64,000 nt of DNA from Struthio camelus (taxonomy: Eukaryota; Chordata; Aves; Struthioniformes; Struthionidae): the NCBI RefSeq assembly GCF_040807025.1, contig NC_090967.1, positions 2,912,001 to 2,976,000 on the forward strand, given 5' to 3'. Below, piece after piece: positions 1 to 11,690 of the stretch. A program made the position numbers and the translations under genes. Each line of letters starts with the position of its first letter. Positions within the stretch are counted from its first letter, which is position 1. Below the pieces are notes generated by a model. That model was not told where the DNA came from and did no database searches. It saw only the letters and a list, made by a program, of their open reading frames with translations.

Positions 1-247
1 GTCATGTCAAGGACTCCACCACCTCACAGGGAAGGAAGGCTGTGTGAAATAACCTCCACCTCTGGGTGCCATGGGGATATTTGTGCACCAGCTGGATAAA
101 CCAGCCGGAAGACTCAGTGTCCAGAGCAAACGTGCATCATTTAGCCCTTAATATACTACATAGATGCAGGGCAGGTAACAAAAGTTTCATCCATTAACTT
201 AATGACAGGTACTTCCCTGTTCTTAGGCTGGGCCTAGTCAAGGAAAA

Positions 248-320
248 CACTTAAGAACATGATTAATTTGAAGTCTAAGAGACTTAAGCACATGCCTAAG
301 TGTTCAGCAGCTTTGGAGCT
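248..320. repeat. Ancient palindromic interspersed repeat, copy 1
   Basis: A short imperfect palindrome with an AACACTTAAG-type left arm and a right arm reading AAGCACATGCCTAAGTGTT (286-304). The right arm matches a second copy at 49,728-49,746 in 17 of 19 positions. The motif resembles an old, non-coding, inverted-repeat element that I associate with sauropsid genomes, but I cannot name its family. No target-site duplication is recognisable. Divergence suggests an old insertion. Confidence 0.45.
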
Positions 321-2435
321 AACAACAGTGGTTTCTACAGAGCAATCCATGCTCATGACATGTTACAGTGCTGGTTAGATGTATGGATTAAGGGTGCCAT
401 AAACAGTTGAGATATTCTGTTTAAACAATCATTTGTTGACAAGACTATTCTAAGCCCATCGAATCCCTAAGTGATAGATGTATGTTGTCTTTCCGAGTCT
501 CATGCTGTATCAGCCATTGATTTTTTCAGCCTGGATGCTAAGGTAACCTTTACCTGAGAGCTTAAGCAAAAAGCAATGGGTGTATACTCACCATACCAGC
601 CACTGTTTGCATTACTGGATGGAGGACAAAGCGAGAGATCATCTTTGCATCCAGCCACATAGCACAAGGCTGCCCTGGGTTGGCCTTCTCCAGGACTTCG
701 GGAAGGAGGAGCACTTCTGGCCAGCATTGCTCAGTGCTACGACAGGGCTGTTTGCCCCTGCTGCAGCGTATGATATAGCTGAAACCCTCATCAGAGGGAT
801 GCTTCCCCCATCCCTGAAGGTACGAGCTTTTTCCAGGGTCTTGCTCCAGGCTCAGTGATGTCTCAGGGCAATTTTGGGTCAAGGGAACCACAGGTCAATG
901 CCTCACCCATGTCCAAATCCTCATATCCAGAGAGACCCTGAGGTCTGCACACAGCTGGCTTTAGTTCCGGAGGTCTCTAAGAGGAAACCCACGGGAGCCC
1001 TGGGAGGCAGCATGTTCCCGGCACCAGCAGCAAATGCTTCCTAGCAGGCAGGTTGGCTCTGTCCTTCCTGTCATCACTGTGAGGCTGAGCTCTTCTGTGC
1101 ACGGCCAGTGACCCCCTGGCCACATGCAGTCACTCAGCTCTCAAAATACAAACACATCCCCTCATGAACACAGTGGAAATCCCAGATGACTGCCTTGGAG
1201 AGTGTCAGAATCAATCCAGCCCTATCTCGCCATCTCTCTATCTCCACTGTCGCAGGTTAGCTCCCTACCGCACACCCTACACAGCATCTGCCATTTTCTC
1301 ATCCTCTCAGCATAACAGCTCAAGTCCCAACCCTCCACAGGCCATGCAAGAGAGGAGCAGTGGTCACCTGCCATCCTAGGATCCCGACATGTGACGTCCT
1401 TTTCAGGAGACATTTGTCCCCAGAGACTCGCAGGTTCTCTAGCGGCTCCCTTCCTGTGTGCATGCATTGGTGTGGGTGCCGTGTCAGGTTACCCTTCTTT
1501 AAGATCTGTTTTAATCACATTTATACAGTGTAACCAGGGGAAGGAATCTATTGACAGTCTGTCTTCACTTTTCTGTCAATTCGTCCGTAGACATCATTAA
1601 ATCCAAGAGTGGATCTTAATTTAACGTGCTAGCTAACGGATTATTTAATTAGTTTTCAATACCCCCAAAAAAGTGGGGTGGGGTGGGGAAATGGATGATG
1701 TACTAAGGGGGAGAAAAAAAAAAGAGAGTAAGATGATGAGAACATCCAGGTTTCCCGGATCTGCAGAGAAATTGTCTCCTCGGCCACTTCGCCCCTTCTC
1801 TCTCACAAGAGAGAGCCCTGTTGCGTTTCCCCTTCTCCCCACTGTGTTCAATAATAAATGAAAATGGTAAAAAGCAATTCATACACAGGCTAAGCGTCTG
1901 GATTTATTATCAAGACAATTACACCGAGGAGAATTCCCGGAAAATTACTCTTCAAAGTCTTTCTCTGCCACCCCCTCCTAGTTTGGATAAATACAGTAGC
2001 AATTACTGCTGAAGGAGAGAGGAGGGAACAGGAAATAGGGTGCAACGGCAGCACTCCCCAGCGTGGCTCCATTTCAGGATGGGACCTGCCAGCTGGGACC
2101 AGGATCACTCCCTGACCGGGGCATCAGGGGAGTTTGGTGCAGGGGTGAGATGTGTTCGGGGGGCAGTAGACACACACATGCTTCACAGAACTGCTCTGTG
2201 AGATGGGTATCGATTATAGCCAGCTAGCTCGGGGTGTGTGTGTGTGATAGCGCTATGTGGTATGAGCTGCTTTTGATTATTTTAGTGAAAAGCTCACCAG
2301 GACCCAAGCAAGCCAGGGCTGGTGAGGGGCAGGCCTGGGTGCCCCATTGCTGCAGGGACCCTCCTCTTGGTCCCAGCACAGACGAGCCCAGCTGCCTGGG
2401 GGGCAGATCCTGTCCAGCTGCTGGGTTGCTTTGCC
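321..2435. other. Upstream flank without recognised gene
   Basis: Moderately AT-rich DNA with no recognisable exon or transposon protein. Short open frames on both strands (for example 562-891 on the minus strand) show no family motif and no splice-bounded conserved block. A G-run with GGGGTGGGG units occurs near 1,675-1,690. Confidence 0.6.
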
Positions 2436-2436
2436 A

Positions 2437-2663
2437 CCATCCCTGCATCATTGCCCATCCTTGAATCATCCCCATCCCTGTCTTATCCTTCATTCCTGCC
2501 TTGTCCCTCATCCCTGCCTCATCCTTCATCCCTTCCTCATCCTCTATCCCTGCCTCATCCTCTATCCCTGCCTCCCCCCCTATTCCTGCATCATCTCCGT
2601 TTCTGCCCCCTGCCTTACCTTTTCTGTGCCCCCCATCCCCGCCTCGTCGCCCATCCCTGTCTC
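2437..2663. repeat. Pyrimidine-rich minisatellite
   Basis: Degenerate tandem array of roughly 15-17-bp units built on CATCCCTGCCTCATCCT, about 13 copies, strongly C+T on the plus strand. It produces long spurious open frames rich in Ser, Pro and His on the plus strand and acidic/Gly-rich frames on the minus strand. I see no gene here. Confidence 0.8.
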
Positions 2664-3069
2664 CTCTGGGGTTTGCCCTGCAGCAGGGCGGGGTGTGCTG
2701 TCTCCGGGCATGCAGAGTCCCCGGAGACCCCCTGTGAGCAGAGCAAAAAGCAACTGTTGCAGCGGCTGAGCAGGGGAGGAGGGCTGGGAAGGAAGGCAAG
2801 AGCTGCGGGCAAGAATCAGCGACCAGAAATGCACTGGGGGCTCCAAGCAAAGGGCCATCCCAGCTCCCCTCTCCCGGAGGTTTTCCTTGCAGCTGGAGCA
2901 CTTCAGAGCCGGCTGTGGTGCAATCGAACTGACGGAGATGGTGCAGGAGGGACCGGCCACACCTTTCCTGATGCCTTTGTGCTTTGGGAGTAAATTGTCT
3001 AAAATCGGGATCTCCAGTTTTCGAAAAAACAGATAGCTGCTTCCCGAGCTGGGAAAATGTGTTCTGCTG

Positions 3070-3159
3070 CAACAGGAAAATATGTATATACAAATAAATA
3101 CGAATATAAATCTTATATATATAAAAACACACGCACATAGATATAGAATAATCACCCTG

Positions 3160-3208
<49 letters not shown>

Positions 3209-3260
3209 TCTTGTATGTATATATCGTGTATAAAGTAAATATATATATACTGAATGCACG
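3070..3260. repeat. (TG)n microsatellite in an AT-rich block
   Basis: An uninterrupted TG run at about 3,163-3,207 (some 22 dinucleotides) is flanked on both sides by ATATAT-type AT-rich DNA. It is an alternating purine-pyrimidine tract. No coding content is visible. Confidence 0.9.
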
Positions 3261-3596
3261 CAATTTCAGTGTTTAATATTTTGCATAAATCCACTACAGG
3301 AGCCCTGAAGGTTCTTTATCGTTTTACTCGATAGTGCCCAGCGTGCCTACACTCAATGTTCTTACACGACTCCGTGGCGTGTGTGCGCACACAGGCGGTG
3401 TCAGTGCAGGGGTCCAGTCTGCGGCGGAGGGGGGAGCGCGTCCGGGGCAGGGGCCGGAGCCCACCCTGGAAATCCGCCCCCGATGCCGCTCCGTGACCTG
3501 CCGGGGGGAAGGAGTCCGCCTGCCCACGCGTAGGCCCGCGGCCATGAGGAGCTTTTGAGACGGCACGGTCGCGCCGCACCGCTGCGAGCGCTCCCT

Positions 3597-3853
3597 CGTT
3601 ATAACGCACCGTGCCGAGTGCCTTGTAACGCGCGGTGTAATGTACACTATAAGACACGGTGTGATACACGTTGCAACGCACGGTGCAAAGCACGGTATAA
3701 CGCACGGTGCAGTACAAGGCTCCAAGGACCGCTTTGCCGCGTTTGTAACGCAAGTCGTAATACACGCTGGAAAGCGCGTTGTAACCCGGATCGCAGAGAC
3801 CGTTTTAACGCACAGTGCAGTGCAGGGTGCACTGACCGTCTTAACGCCCTTGG
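3597..3853. repeat. Degenerate TAACGCACGGTGCA minisatellite
   Basis: About ten diverged copies of a 20-27-bp unit centred on TAACGCACGGTGCA. Many contain the TAACGCR core followed by GGTG. The array spans about 255 bp and keeps many CpGs. It gives Cys/Arg/Asn-rich open frames on both strands, which I read as artefacts of the repeat. Confidence 0.75.
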
Positions 3854-4195
3854 CAGAGCAGTGATCGGCCTGGTGGGAGCTGCCGGTCGGGCATCTTCCT
3901 GCCGCGGCGGCGATGTCCGGCCGCTCCCCGGCCTCTTCTGCATCGCGAGAAGCGAAAAGTTGTTGGGTTTTTTTTTCCCCTTCCTGCTCAAACAGCCGGG
4001 CTTGAGGGCAAAAAAAAAAAGTGCACAGAGAGCAAAAGCGGGGGATCGGATCGCCGGGAGCTGGCGCAAAGCCTCCCTCGGGGGAGTGGGAGAGGGCAAA
4101 ACCGCCAGGGGTTGTGCGCAAGCACGCAGGATGGGCGCCCTAGGCAAGGCAGTGCGGGGTCTCCACGCTCACCGCAGCCACTTGCATGTGCACGC

Positions 4196-4197
<2 letters not shown>

Positions 4198-4257
<60 letters not shown>

Positions 4258-4282
4258 GTGCGCGCGCGCGCGCGCACATACG
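4198..4282. repeat. Compound microsatellite (ACAG)n-(AC)n-(GC)n
   Basis: Three adjoining simple repeats: about six ACAG units, about 15 AC dinucleotides, then a CGCGCGCG run at roughly 4,260-4,276. The last two are alternating purine-pyrimidine, the classic sequence class for left-handed Z-DNA. Confidence 0.9.
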
Positions 4283-4299
4283 CGCATGGGTTCCTTGTC

Positions 4300-7200
4300 C
4301 GCAAAGTACGGACACACTTGCTGCATTTCTCACTTTAAAGCTTAAAAACTCTGCTGGGCCGGAATGCGCGGAGACGGGGGAGGGAGGGAAGGAGGGGAAG
4401 CAGGAAAAAAAAAAAAGTAGGAAGAAAAATCCCACCTCGGAGCTTGGCGAAATTAACGCTTTTTTCATTGCGTTTTCCCCGAAAGCCCCGGCGGAGTCGA
4501 ACCCTCCCTATGCTGCTGCCAGGGTGTAAAGTTCAGGGCTGGTCCACAGTGAACTTTTGAAAACAAATTGCGGTTTAAAGAGGCTCCCGGAGGCTCCAAT
4601 TGATTTTATCGGAGCTGGGGGCGCCGCGGGGGAACCGGCCCGGAGCCCCGGGCGGATCCGCGGCCCCGGACTCGGCCCAGGAACAGCGTACCGGGCTGGA
4701 TCGGAGCTCGGCGGGGCTGCTTCGTTTGGGGGAAATCTCCTAGGGATATATCGAAAAGAGCAGCCGCCTTTCCTAAAATTTGTCCTAGGGGCGAAATTGG
4801 ATGCAAAAAGGCTCCTGGCTCGGCGCCCCGGGCAGCCCCGGCCCCGCCGCTGCCGGGCCGCAAAGTTTCAGGGTAGCGCAAAGTTTCGTGCCCAACGAGA
4901 AAACTCTCCAGAAAGCCCCTGGCGAGGCCAGATCCCTCCACGGAGCAACCCCGCCGCCGGCCAGATTTATTTCGCCGTGTTTGTGCGACTTCGCCCGGCA
5001 CCCAGGCCAGCGCCGGTGCCAGGACCCGCCGAGCCCGGGTGAATGCGGCAGGCGAACGGGGGCGGCTGCAGGCGGCTGGAGAGGCTCCGTGGGGGGGACG
5101 GGGGCAGCTAGGCTCCCCGCCGGGGCACCAGGCTCCTGCCCTACACGCGTCCACGTTTCCACGAAGAGAGGGGAAATTTTTCACTAGGCATAGAAAAAAA
5201 AATAAAACCCGCTAAAGCTAAAGAAGCCGCGGGCAGCGAGGAAAGGGCCTGATCTTGCAGCTAAAAACGTCTCAAAGAAAAAGCCGCAGAACGTGCAAAT
5301 CGGCAGCGAGAAGCGGCATCGTATTAAAATAATTTTAAGCAGAAAAAATGGTTGGTGGGAAAGGGGCTGGAGTGATTCCCGCGGCCCCTCGCCGAAATTC
5401 GTCCCTTAAATAAGGCAGAACAAAGTGCAGCGCGCTGGGTGCAATGCTGAAAACGGGGTGGGGGGGAAATTGTACCCTAAAAAAGAGGGGCGGAGGGGGT
5501 CGGCGAGACGCGGAGCTGCCCGCGCCCGTGGTTGTGCGGCTCGCCGCGCTGTGCCCCGCGGAGCCGCCGGGGCTGCGCGCCGACACCGCGGAGCAGCGAA
5601 GAGCCTCGGGGGAGGCTGCGGGCGAGTTGGTGCACACTGAACCGGCAGGAATCGGGTCTTCAGTCCTGACGCTGAAACCCTGAAGCAGGTTTTCCCATAT
5701 CCTGCTTTAATAACCCCAAATCCAGGCGGAACTTTTTTCGGCGTCGCTGGATTTTCCTGTCTTGTTTTGTTTTGGAAGTGAAAGCATTTGAATCCCCTTC
5801 AAGAACCAGTATCAAAGTCTCTTTTTTTAAAAGCTATTGATTGCAAAAGTCTTATTTAAACCAACACATTTTAGTTTCTCACATTTTAAAACATCATCTG
5901 GGGCCCATTGTATGGAAAATCGATTAGCAGAAATTGCCACGCTCTTTGCCTTACACTTGATTGTTGTAAAATCGAGACATCTATAGGCAAAGACTGGGCT
6001 GGAAAATATTTGGAACCGAAATGAAAGGGTTTGCAAGGAATCTATAGGCACTAAATAATTCACCTGCCAGGCGATGGTGCTGTTATTTTGAAGCCTTAAA
6101 GAACTTTTAAGGAACTTGATTTCCTATAGGAGAAGTGTTATGGCGAGATGCATACAGCTGCGCGGGAGCCACGTTGCCGGATCGCTTTCCTTCCGTACCT
6201 TACAAAAAATGTTTTGATCCTCTGTTTCGTACCTGTTCGCCGGCTGTAACAAATACTGCCCGTAGGTTCACGTCTCACTCCTTTGGATATATTTCTAGAC
6301 ATATCGTTTTTGCTTTCGAGCTGTCCCTAAGTGATGGGGGGGCAGAGAGAAAAATAAAAAAAGATTTGAGCACGAAACAAAATCGCTGTAACGCAGCAGC
6401 ACTGACCCGGAAGGCAGAGGTATAACCGGGAAGGGGGGAAGCAATGCACGTCCTGCCTTTTACACGGGTTTCGAAAGGCTCCAGGGCCGCTCGGGCCGGC
6501 CTCGCTGGCTGCCGCCGCGGCCGGCGCCTCTCTGCCCGGCCGGCAGCTCTCCGGTAACAGCCCCGGGACAGTGGAGACCTCGCCAGGGCGGGCGGCCCTG
6601 AGCAACCCCCCTCCGACGGGGCGAGCTGGCACGTAGACAGGCGGATGCCGAGCCAGGCTGTGTCCTGGTAGGATTTTGGGGGGATTAATTAGCTCCCACC
6701 CGGGTGACCCTCTCTCCCCACTCGTCCCATCTAAATGAAACCGTGGAGTCACTCCGGGTGCGCAGTCCCGTCTCCCCCGTCCCGTCCCCAAGTCCGGGGG
6801 TGCGGGAGACGCAGGGGGAGCCCGAGCCGGCCCTGCTGCTCTGCCTGGCGGAGAGAGCCCGGGCCGGGCCGGGCGAGGGCTCCCCTGGGCCCGGCGGTGC
6901 CGGTGCTCCCCCTCCACACTTACCGCTCTCCGACTCCGCGCCTTTGGGTGCCGGCACCACCCGGCTCCTCTTGGTGAGCTGCCCGGGCGGCTTTAGAGGA
7001 GCAGAGGGATGGGAATTAAATAGAGAGAGGGAGCTCAGGAAGAAAGAGGAGGCGAGGGAAGGGATCAATAGCATCCAGCTGTCGAATGGAGAGAGGGGGA
7101 GAGGAACCGGCCGCGGCCACAGCCAGCCCCGCGCTGGGGACGCGCAGCGGCCGCGGAGAGGCCGGCCCGGTCCCGCGGCCCCTAGGAGGGCAGGCACCGG

Positions 7201-9080
7201 CGCTCCCAGCCTGCCGCCTAGACTCACTTTCCGTCCTGCCCGGTGTAGGGCCCGCGGATCGGGCCTCCCCTCCGCTGCGCCCCCGCGGCCCTGCGGCACC
7301 CAATAGGGGCCCTGCGCGACCGCACAGGCTGCGGGCAGGCCGGGCGGCCTGATCCAGGTGGAGACGGTGCCCGCAGCCCGGTGGGACCCCGCCGTGGGCA
7401 CGGGAAGGGTATGGGAGGGGGTACCGCCCGGGACCGTCCTTTGCCGGGGGAGCAAGTAAGGACGCCGCCGGGCCCGGTTCCCGGCCCCGATGAACCGTGT
7501 GCTCCGAGTATCGGCCCATCGCTCAAGCCTCTGGGCGCTCAGAGGGGCATCTCCGCGGCTGGAGCCGCCGGGAAGCGAGCAAACCTCGCTAGGTTCACAC
7601 AACCCGGGAGCGGCTCGGGCCCGCGCCCCGGCTCGGCACGCGCTTCCTGGCCCCGGGCACCCGGCTTCCTCCAGGGGCTCCTGCGCTTCTCGACTCCCTC
7701 TTCCCCGCATGTCTCGGTGCCTCTAGCCTAATGATATTGCATCGATCGGGGAAGAGCCGGGGGCTGGGGGCGCGGAGCCACCGCATTACTCAATTGCGTT
7801 ACACTAATTGCTAAAAAAAAGTATCTCTCTTTTTTTGGCTGTCGGTTGGTGCAAAGCTCCGCGAAGGGCCGAGTTTGTCCCGGTGCTCCGGCACCTCTCG
7901 GGGCTCCCGGCCCCGTGGCGCTGCGGGCGAGCCCCGATGCCATCTCCCCCCGCCGTACGCTCGGCCCGGGGACGCTGGGCAGGACGGCGAGCGCGTTGGG
8001 CAGCTGCAGAAATAGATCTATCGGCGGGCCGGTCGATGAGCCGGTCGATGCGCTATCGCCATTATTACACTCAATGAAACCGTTTCAGACGCGGCTGCTT
8101 CAGCCCTGTTTGTCCCCCGCTTCCTCCTCGCTGCTCACCTCGCTTCCCCCCTCCGCTGGGCGCATCTCCCAGCCCTGCCCGGCTCCGGGCACCCCTGGCG
8201 CAGCCCTGCGGCTCGGGCTCTTGTTGGCTGCCTGGAAACCCCCCTGCCCGACGGCCACCAGAAGATCGGGGGACTTCGCAGCCGCGCCGGAGCCACGAGA
8301 GACTCCCCGGGACGCGTTGCCTCCCCGCTGGGCTCTGCACTGGGCTCCCTCAGGGCCGCCCTGAACCTGCCACCCACACCCGGGGCAGGGTCCCAAGTAT
8401 CCCAGTTTTCTCCCGCTTTCCCGGCCACGGGAAGAAAGCACCCATGGGGTGTGAGCGGGGAGCGGAGCACGGATCCTCTCACCCCGGCCTGGCCCATCCC
8501 GGCTCCAGGGAGCTGGACCGAGTTATAAAGGAGTTGAAGGGTCAGAGAAGCTCCTGCCCTCCCCCGCGCCCGGGTCCAGCTCCGGTCCTCCAGCGCTGCT
8601 CAGTGCTCCGGGGCAGCAGCTGCATCTTGTCCTGCCCCTGGGACCTCTCCAGGCCCGGGAGGAGTAGTCACAGTCCGGGGGCCGGGAGGGGCAGCCCAGC
8701 CTGCAGACCCACCGTCCCCCCGGGCTTCTGCTCTGCCCTCTGCCTCCGATCCGCTAGTGCCTATCCTGTGCCAGCATCCTATGAACTTGCCGGGCTTTAT
8801 TTGATTAAATTTTGCACTTAAGTGGCTTCCCACGGGCTAAGGGAATGACTGGATCTGGCATCGATCTTTATTCATGCTTGGAAAAGGGAGAGCGAGCGAG
8901 AGAGCAGGACTCCATCCCATCAGTCCCAGAGTGGAAGCCGAGATTTCAAATTCCAAGAAGAAATTCGCCAGCACTTTTCCCTTGTGCCTGGAGAGGGAAG
9001 AGATGAAATGGGATGGGAGGAACTGGACTGGGATAGGAAGGGGCGAGATGAATTGGGCTGGACTGGGTTGAGTTAATATA
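4300..9080. other. CpG-rich upstream region, no gene recognised
   Basis: GC- and CpG-rich DNA in which long open frames occur in many frames and on both strands at once (for example 6,685-7,710 minus), the signature of composition rather than coding. An AT-richer block at about 5,690-6,330 interrupts it and looks more like conserved regulatory DNA: it contains an ONECUT-type site read from the minus strand (GCAATCAATAGC, 5,833-5,844) and an ATCGAT Cut-type core near 5,919. These are inferences from motifs only. Confidence 0.5.
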
Positions 9081-9082
9081 GA

Positions 9083-9139
9083 TGGGATGGGATGGGATGG
9101 GATGGGGTGGGTTGGGATGGGATGGGTTGGGATGAGATG
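9083..9139 (+). repeat. (GGGAT)n G-rich pentanucleotide repeat
   Basis: Five or more near-perfect GGGAT units followed by GGGTT/GGGAT variants, inside a wider G-rich, GGGCT/GGACT-containing stretch (about 9,000-9,200). Runs of three Gs spaced by two bases fit the G-quadruplex rule on the plus strand. Confidence 0.85.
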
Positions 9140-9685
9140 GGCTGAGTTAAACTGATATATAAGTCCGGGTGGGAAGGGTTGAGTTGGGCTGGGCTGGACG
9201 CGAAGTTATTTTTTCTTATATTATTCATTGCGAATTCAGGTACCGGATGACACCCTCAGTATTCCCCTCCCGGCTGTCCTCTCGCTGCTGCCCAAAGGAC
9301 AGAGCTCCCAGGCCCCCCTCAGTCGTGGCAGCTTCCCGGAGCCCTGCAGCTCACCGGGGACCGGACAGCCCTGACGGTGCCCGCCCGAGCCTGGCGGGTC
9401 GCACCGGGCACATCCCAGCTCCCGGCCCTGGGCTCGCCGGAGCGATCTCCGGTGCCCGCCTCGGGGCGCCCCGCTGGCCGGGGGCTGCCGGCCCCGCCTG
9501 CCCGCCGCTCGCCCGGGGTGCCGGTGGCTGCGGCTGTCGCGTCTCGCTGCTCTGCGGGAGGGGTCCGTGGTGGCAGGAGGCGCCTGCCTGGGTCCGGCCC
9601 CGGGGACCGCGAGAGACACTGAAAACTTGCTGCTAAAGAGCCCCAAGACCAAGCCTGCTCGATGACCTAAAACTCGGCTCACATC

Positions 9686-9957
9686 TTCTCTTCTTTCTTT
9701 TCCTTTCCCTCTCCTTTTTTTTTTTTTGTTTCCCTTCCCCTTTTCCTTCCCCTTTTCCCTTTCTCTTTCCTTTCCCATTTTCCCTTTCCCTTTCCATTTT
9801 CCCTCTTTCCCTTTCTATTTCCCTTTTTCTATTCCCTTCTCCTTTCCCTTTGCATTTTCCCTTTCCCTCTTCCCCTATTTCCCCTTCTTTCCCTTTCCTT
9901 TTCCCTTTCCCTCTTTCCATTTCACCTTTTCCCTTTCCCTTTCTCTTTTCTTTGCCC
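9686..9957. repeat. Polypyrimidine tract (CCCTTT-like)
   Basis: About 270 bp of nearly pure C+T on the plus strand built from degenerate TTCCCTTTCC units. The Phe/Pro/Ser and Lys/Gly/Glu open frames over it are repeat artefacts. It could adopt triplex structure. Confidence 0.9.
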
Positions 9958-10179
9958 ATCACCACTGCACCGTGTCCTGCAGAGCAGCGCTATGTGTGCC
10001 GGCCCCACGCGTGTCCACGGAGCGTTCCCACATTGCTTCCCCGCGTCCCCCACCCCGTGCTAAGACAAACCGCGGTTCCCCCCAGGGCCCCAGCTGCGAA
10101 ACGCCTCCACTCCCCGGGAGCCCGATAGCAGCCCCAGGGGGCTGGGCTGCCCCACTGGGACCACCGGGGCACGGACCAT

Positions 10180-11460
10180 AGCTGTCCCCGCCAGATAGGT
10201 GCGGGGGGGACAGACAGGCGAGGGTGCAGATGAATGGAGGGGGATAGGCATGGGGACAAACAGGTGTTTAGGAATACAGGTGTGTTTGGGGACAGGTGTG
10301 CATGTGAGACGTCCAGATGCAGTGGGGACAAGTGTGGAGGAGGCAACCAGGTCTGGGGGGACGCAGAAGTGTGGCTGAGGCAGGGAGGAGCAGGGGGACA
10401 GGAGTGTGGAGGGGCAGCCTGATGTGGAGGGCAAGGAGTTGTGTGTCTTGGGAGGTACAGGTTTGGGGGAAAAAAGAGGTGTTGAGAAGGCAGCCAGACC
10501 GGGGCAGGGGGGAGATGTATCTGGAGGGGAGACGGCTATATTTGGAGGGCAGTGAGAGGTTCAGGCTGTATTCGAGGTGCATCCAGGTGTGGGGGGCAGT
10601 CAGAGGTGCTGAGGGAACGAGAGTATTTGGGGAGCAGGCAAGCAGGTGTTGGAGCAACAGGTAAGTCTGTGTGGCAGTCAGGTGGGGGGGGGGATAGATG
10701 TGTTTGGAGGCAGCCGGGGGTGTGCAAGGGGGACCCGGAAGTGGGAGGTATCCAGGTATGTGAAGCCAGGGACGTTGGGGGCAGTGCGGGGTATGGGGGG
10801 AGTATGAGGGACAGCCAGTTGTGTGTGCTGGCTACCGAGGTATGGGGGTGACACGTGTTAAGGGGACAGGATTGTCAGCAGTGCAGAGAGATGTGTGTCC
10901 TGTGGGACAGATGTGTGTACAGGGCGGTAGGCTGGGAGGCAGAGGGTGTGAGCAAAGGCGGTTGGGGCGGGGAGCAGGTGTGGGAGACAGATGTGGTGTG
11001 CCGCCAGCTGTGGGGGACCGGTGGGGAGGGACAGACGCATGTTGAGGATTGGGGAAGGGGGAGCATCCAGACGTGTGCATTGGAGGACAGATGTGTGCAC
11101 TGAAGTACAGGCGTGGGGGACATCCAGGTGTGTGCCGGGGGCAGCGGTGTACAGAGTGCACGGGTGTGCAGTGCAGCCAGGTACGTCACTGCGAGGTAGC
11201 GCAGTGTGTGCCGGGGGGCCTGTATGGCGTGGGTGCAGGTGTGTGCCAGGGGGCCCGGTGTGGGCTGGCCCGCACCGGGATGCGGTGCCGCCAGATGTTT
11301 GCCATGAGGAGCACCTCTCTGTGCTGAGGGACAGAGATGGGGGGCGGGTGGCAGACAGAGGTGCCTCCAAAGGGGCCTGCCTGGGGCCAGGTGTGGTGTG
11401 TTGCGGGGCCACAGCTGTATGCTGGTGACACAGGCGGAGGCCAGCTAGATGCGTGCGGGG
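10180..11460. repeat. Large degenerate GT/GGGG minisatellite block
   Basis: About 1.3 kb of plus-strand G+T-rich DNA made of imperfect repeats of about 25-45 bp. Recurring cores include GGGACAGATGTGTG, GGCAGCCAGGTGTG and CAGGTGTGGGGG. Copies vary in length, so no single period holds throughout. It lies immediately upstream of the ONECUT3 promoter. Open frames on both strands, including the 467-codon minus frame at 10,858-12,261, are read as artefacts. Confidence 0.75.
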
Positions 11461-11690
11461 GGTGCGGAGGGCGATGGGGGGAAGCCTGGTGGATCCCGGT
11501 GGGGCAGTTGCGCGGTGCATCCAGCTGCGCGGGGGGGCCCGGCTGCACTCCAAACCCCGGCGCGCCGCCGCGCCAGATGTGCCCGCTCCCCCCAGCTGTG
11601 CGCCCCGGGGGGGGGCGGCAGCGCGGGGCGCAGGCGAGTGCGCGCTCGGGGCGTCGTCCCCCCCCCGCTCCCGGCGCGGGTGGGGGAGGC

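Noticed and set aside
562-891. 109-codon minus-strand frame near the left edge
   Set aside because: No motif recognised. The next known gene in this direction (TCF3 in human) does not resemble it.
2224-3294. 356-codon open frame on the minus strand
   Set aside because: Runs through a minisatellite and a (TG)n microsatellite, giving His-Thr and Gly-Met-Asp repeats. No domain and no coding signature.
3555-4529. 324-codon plus-strand frame and its minus-strand partners
   Set aside because: Cys/Arg/Asn repeats come from the 3.6-kb minisatellite and the rest from the ACAG-AC-CG repeat.
6685-7710. 341-codon minus-strand frame
   Set aside because: Pro/Gly/Arg-rich, overlapped by several other long frames in the same CpG-rich DNA, a composition effect with few TA-containing stops.
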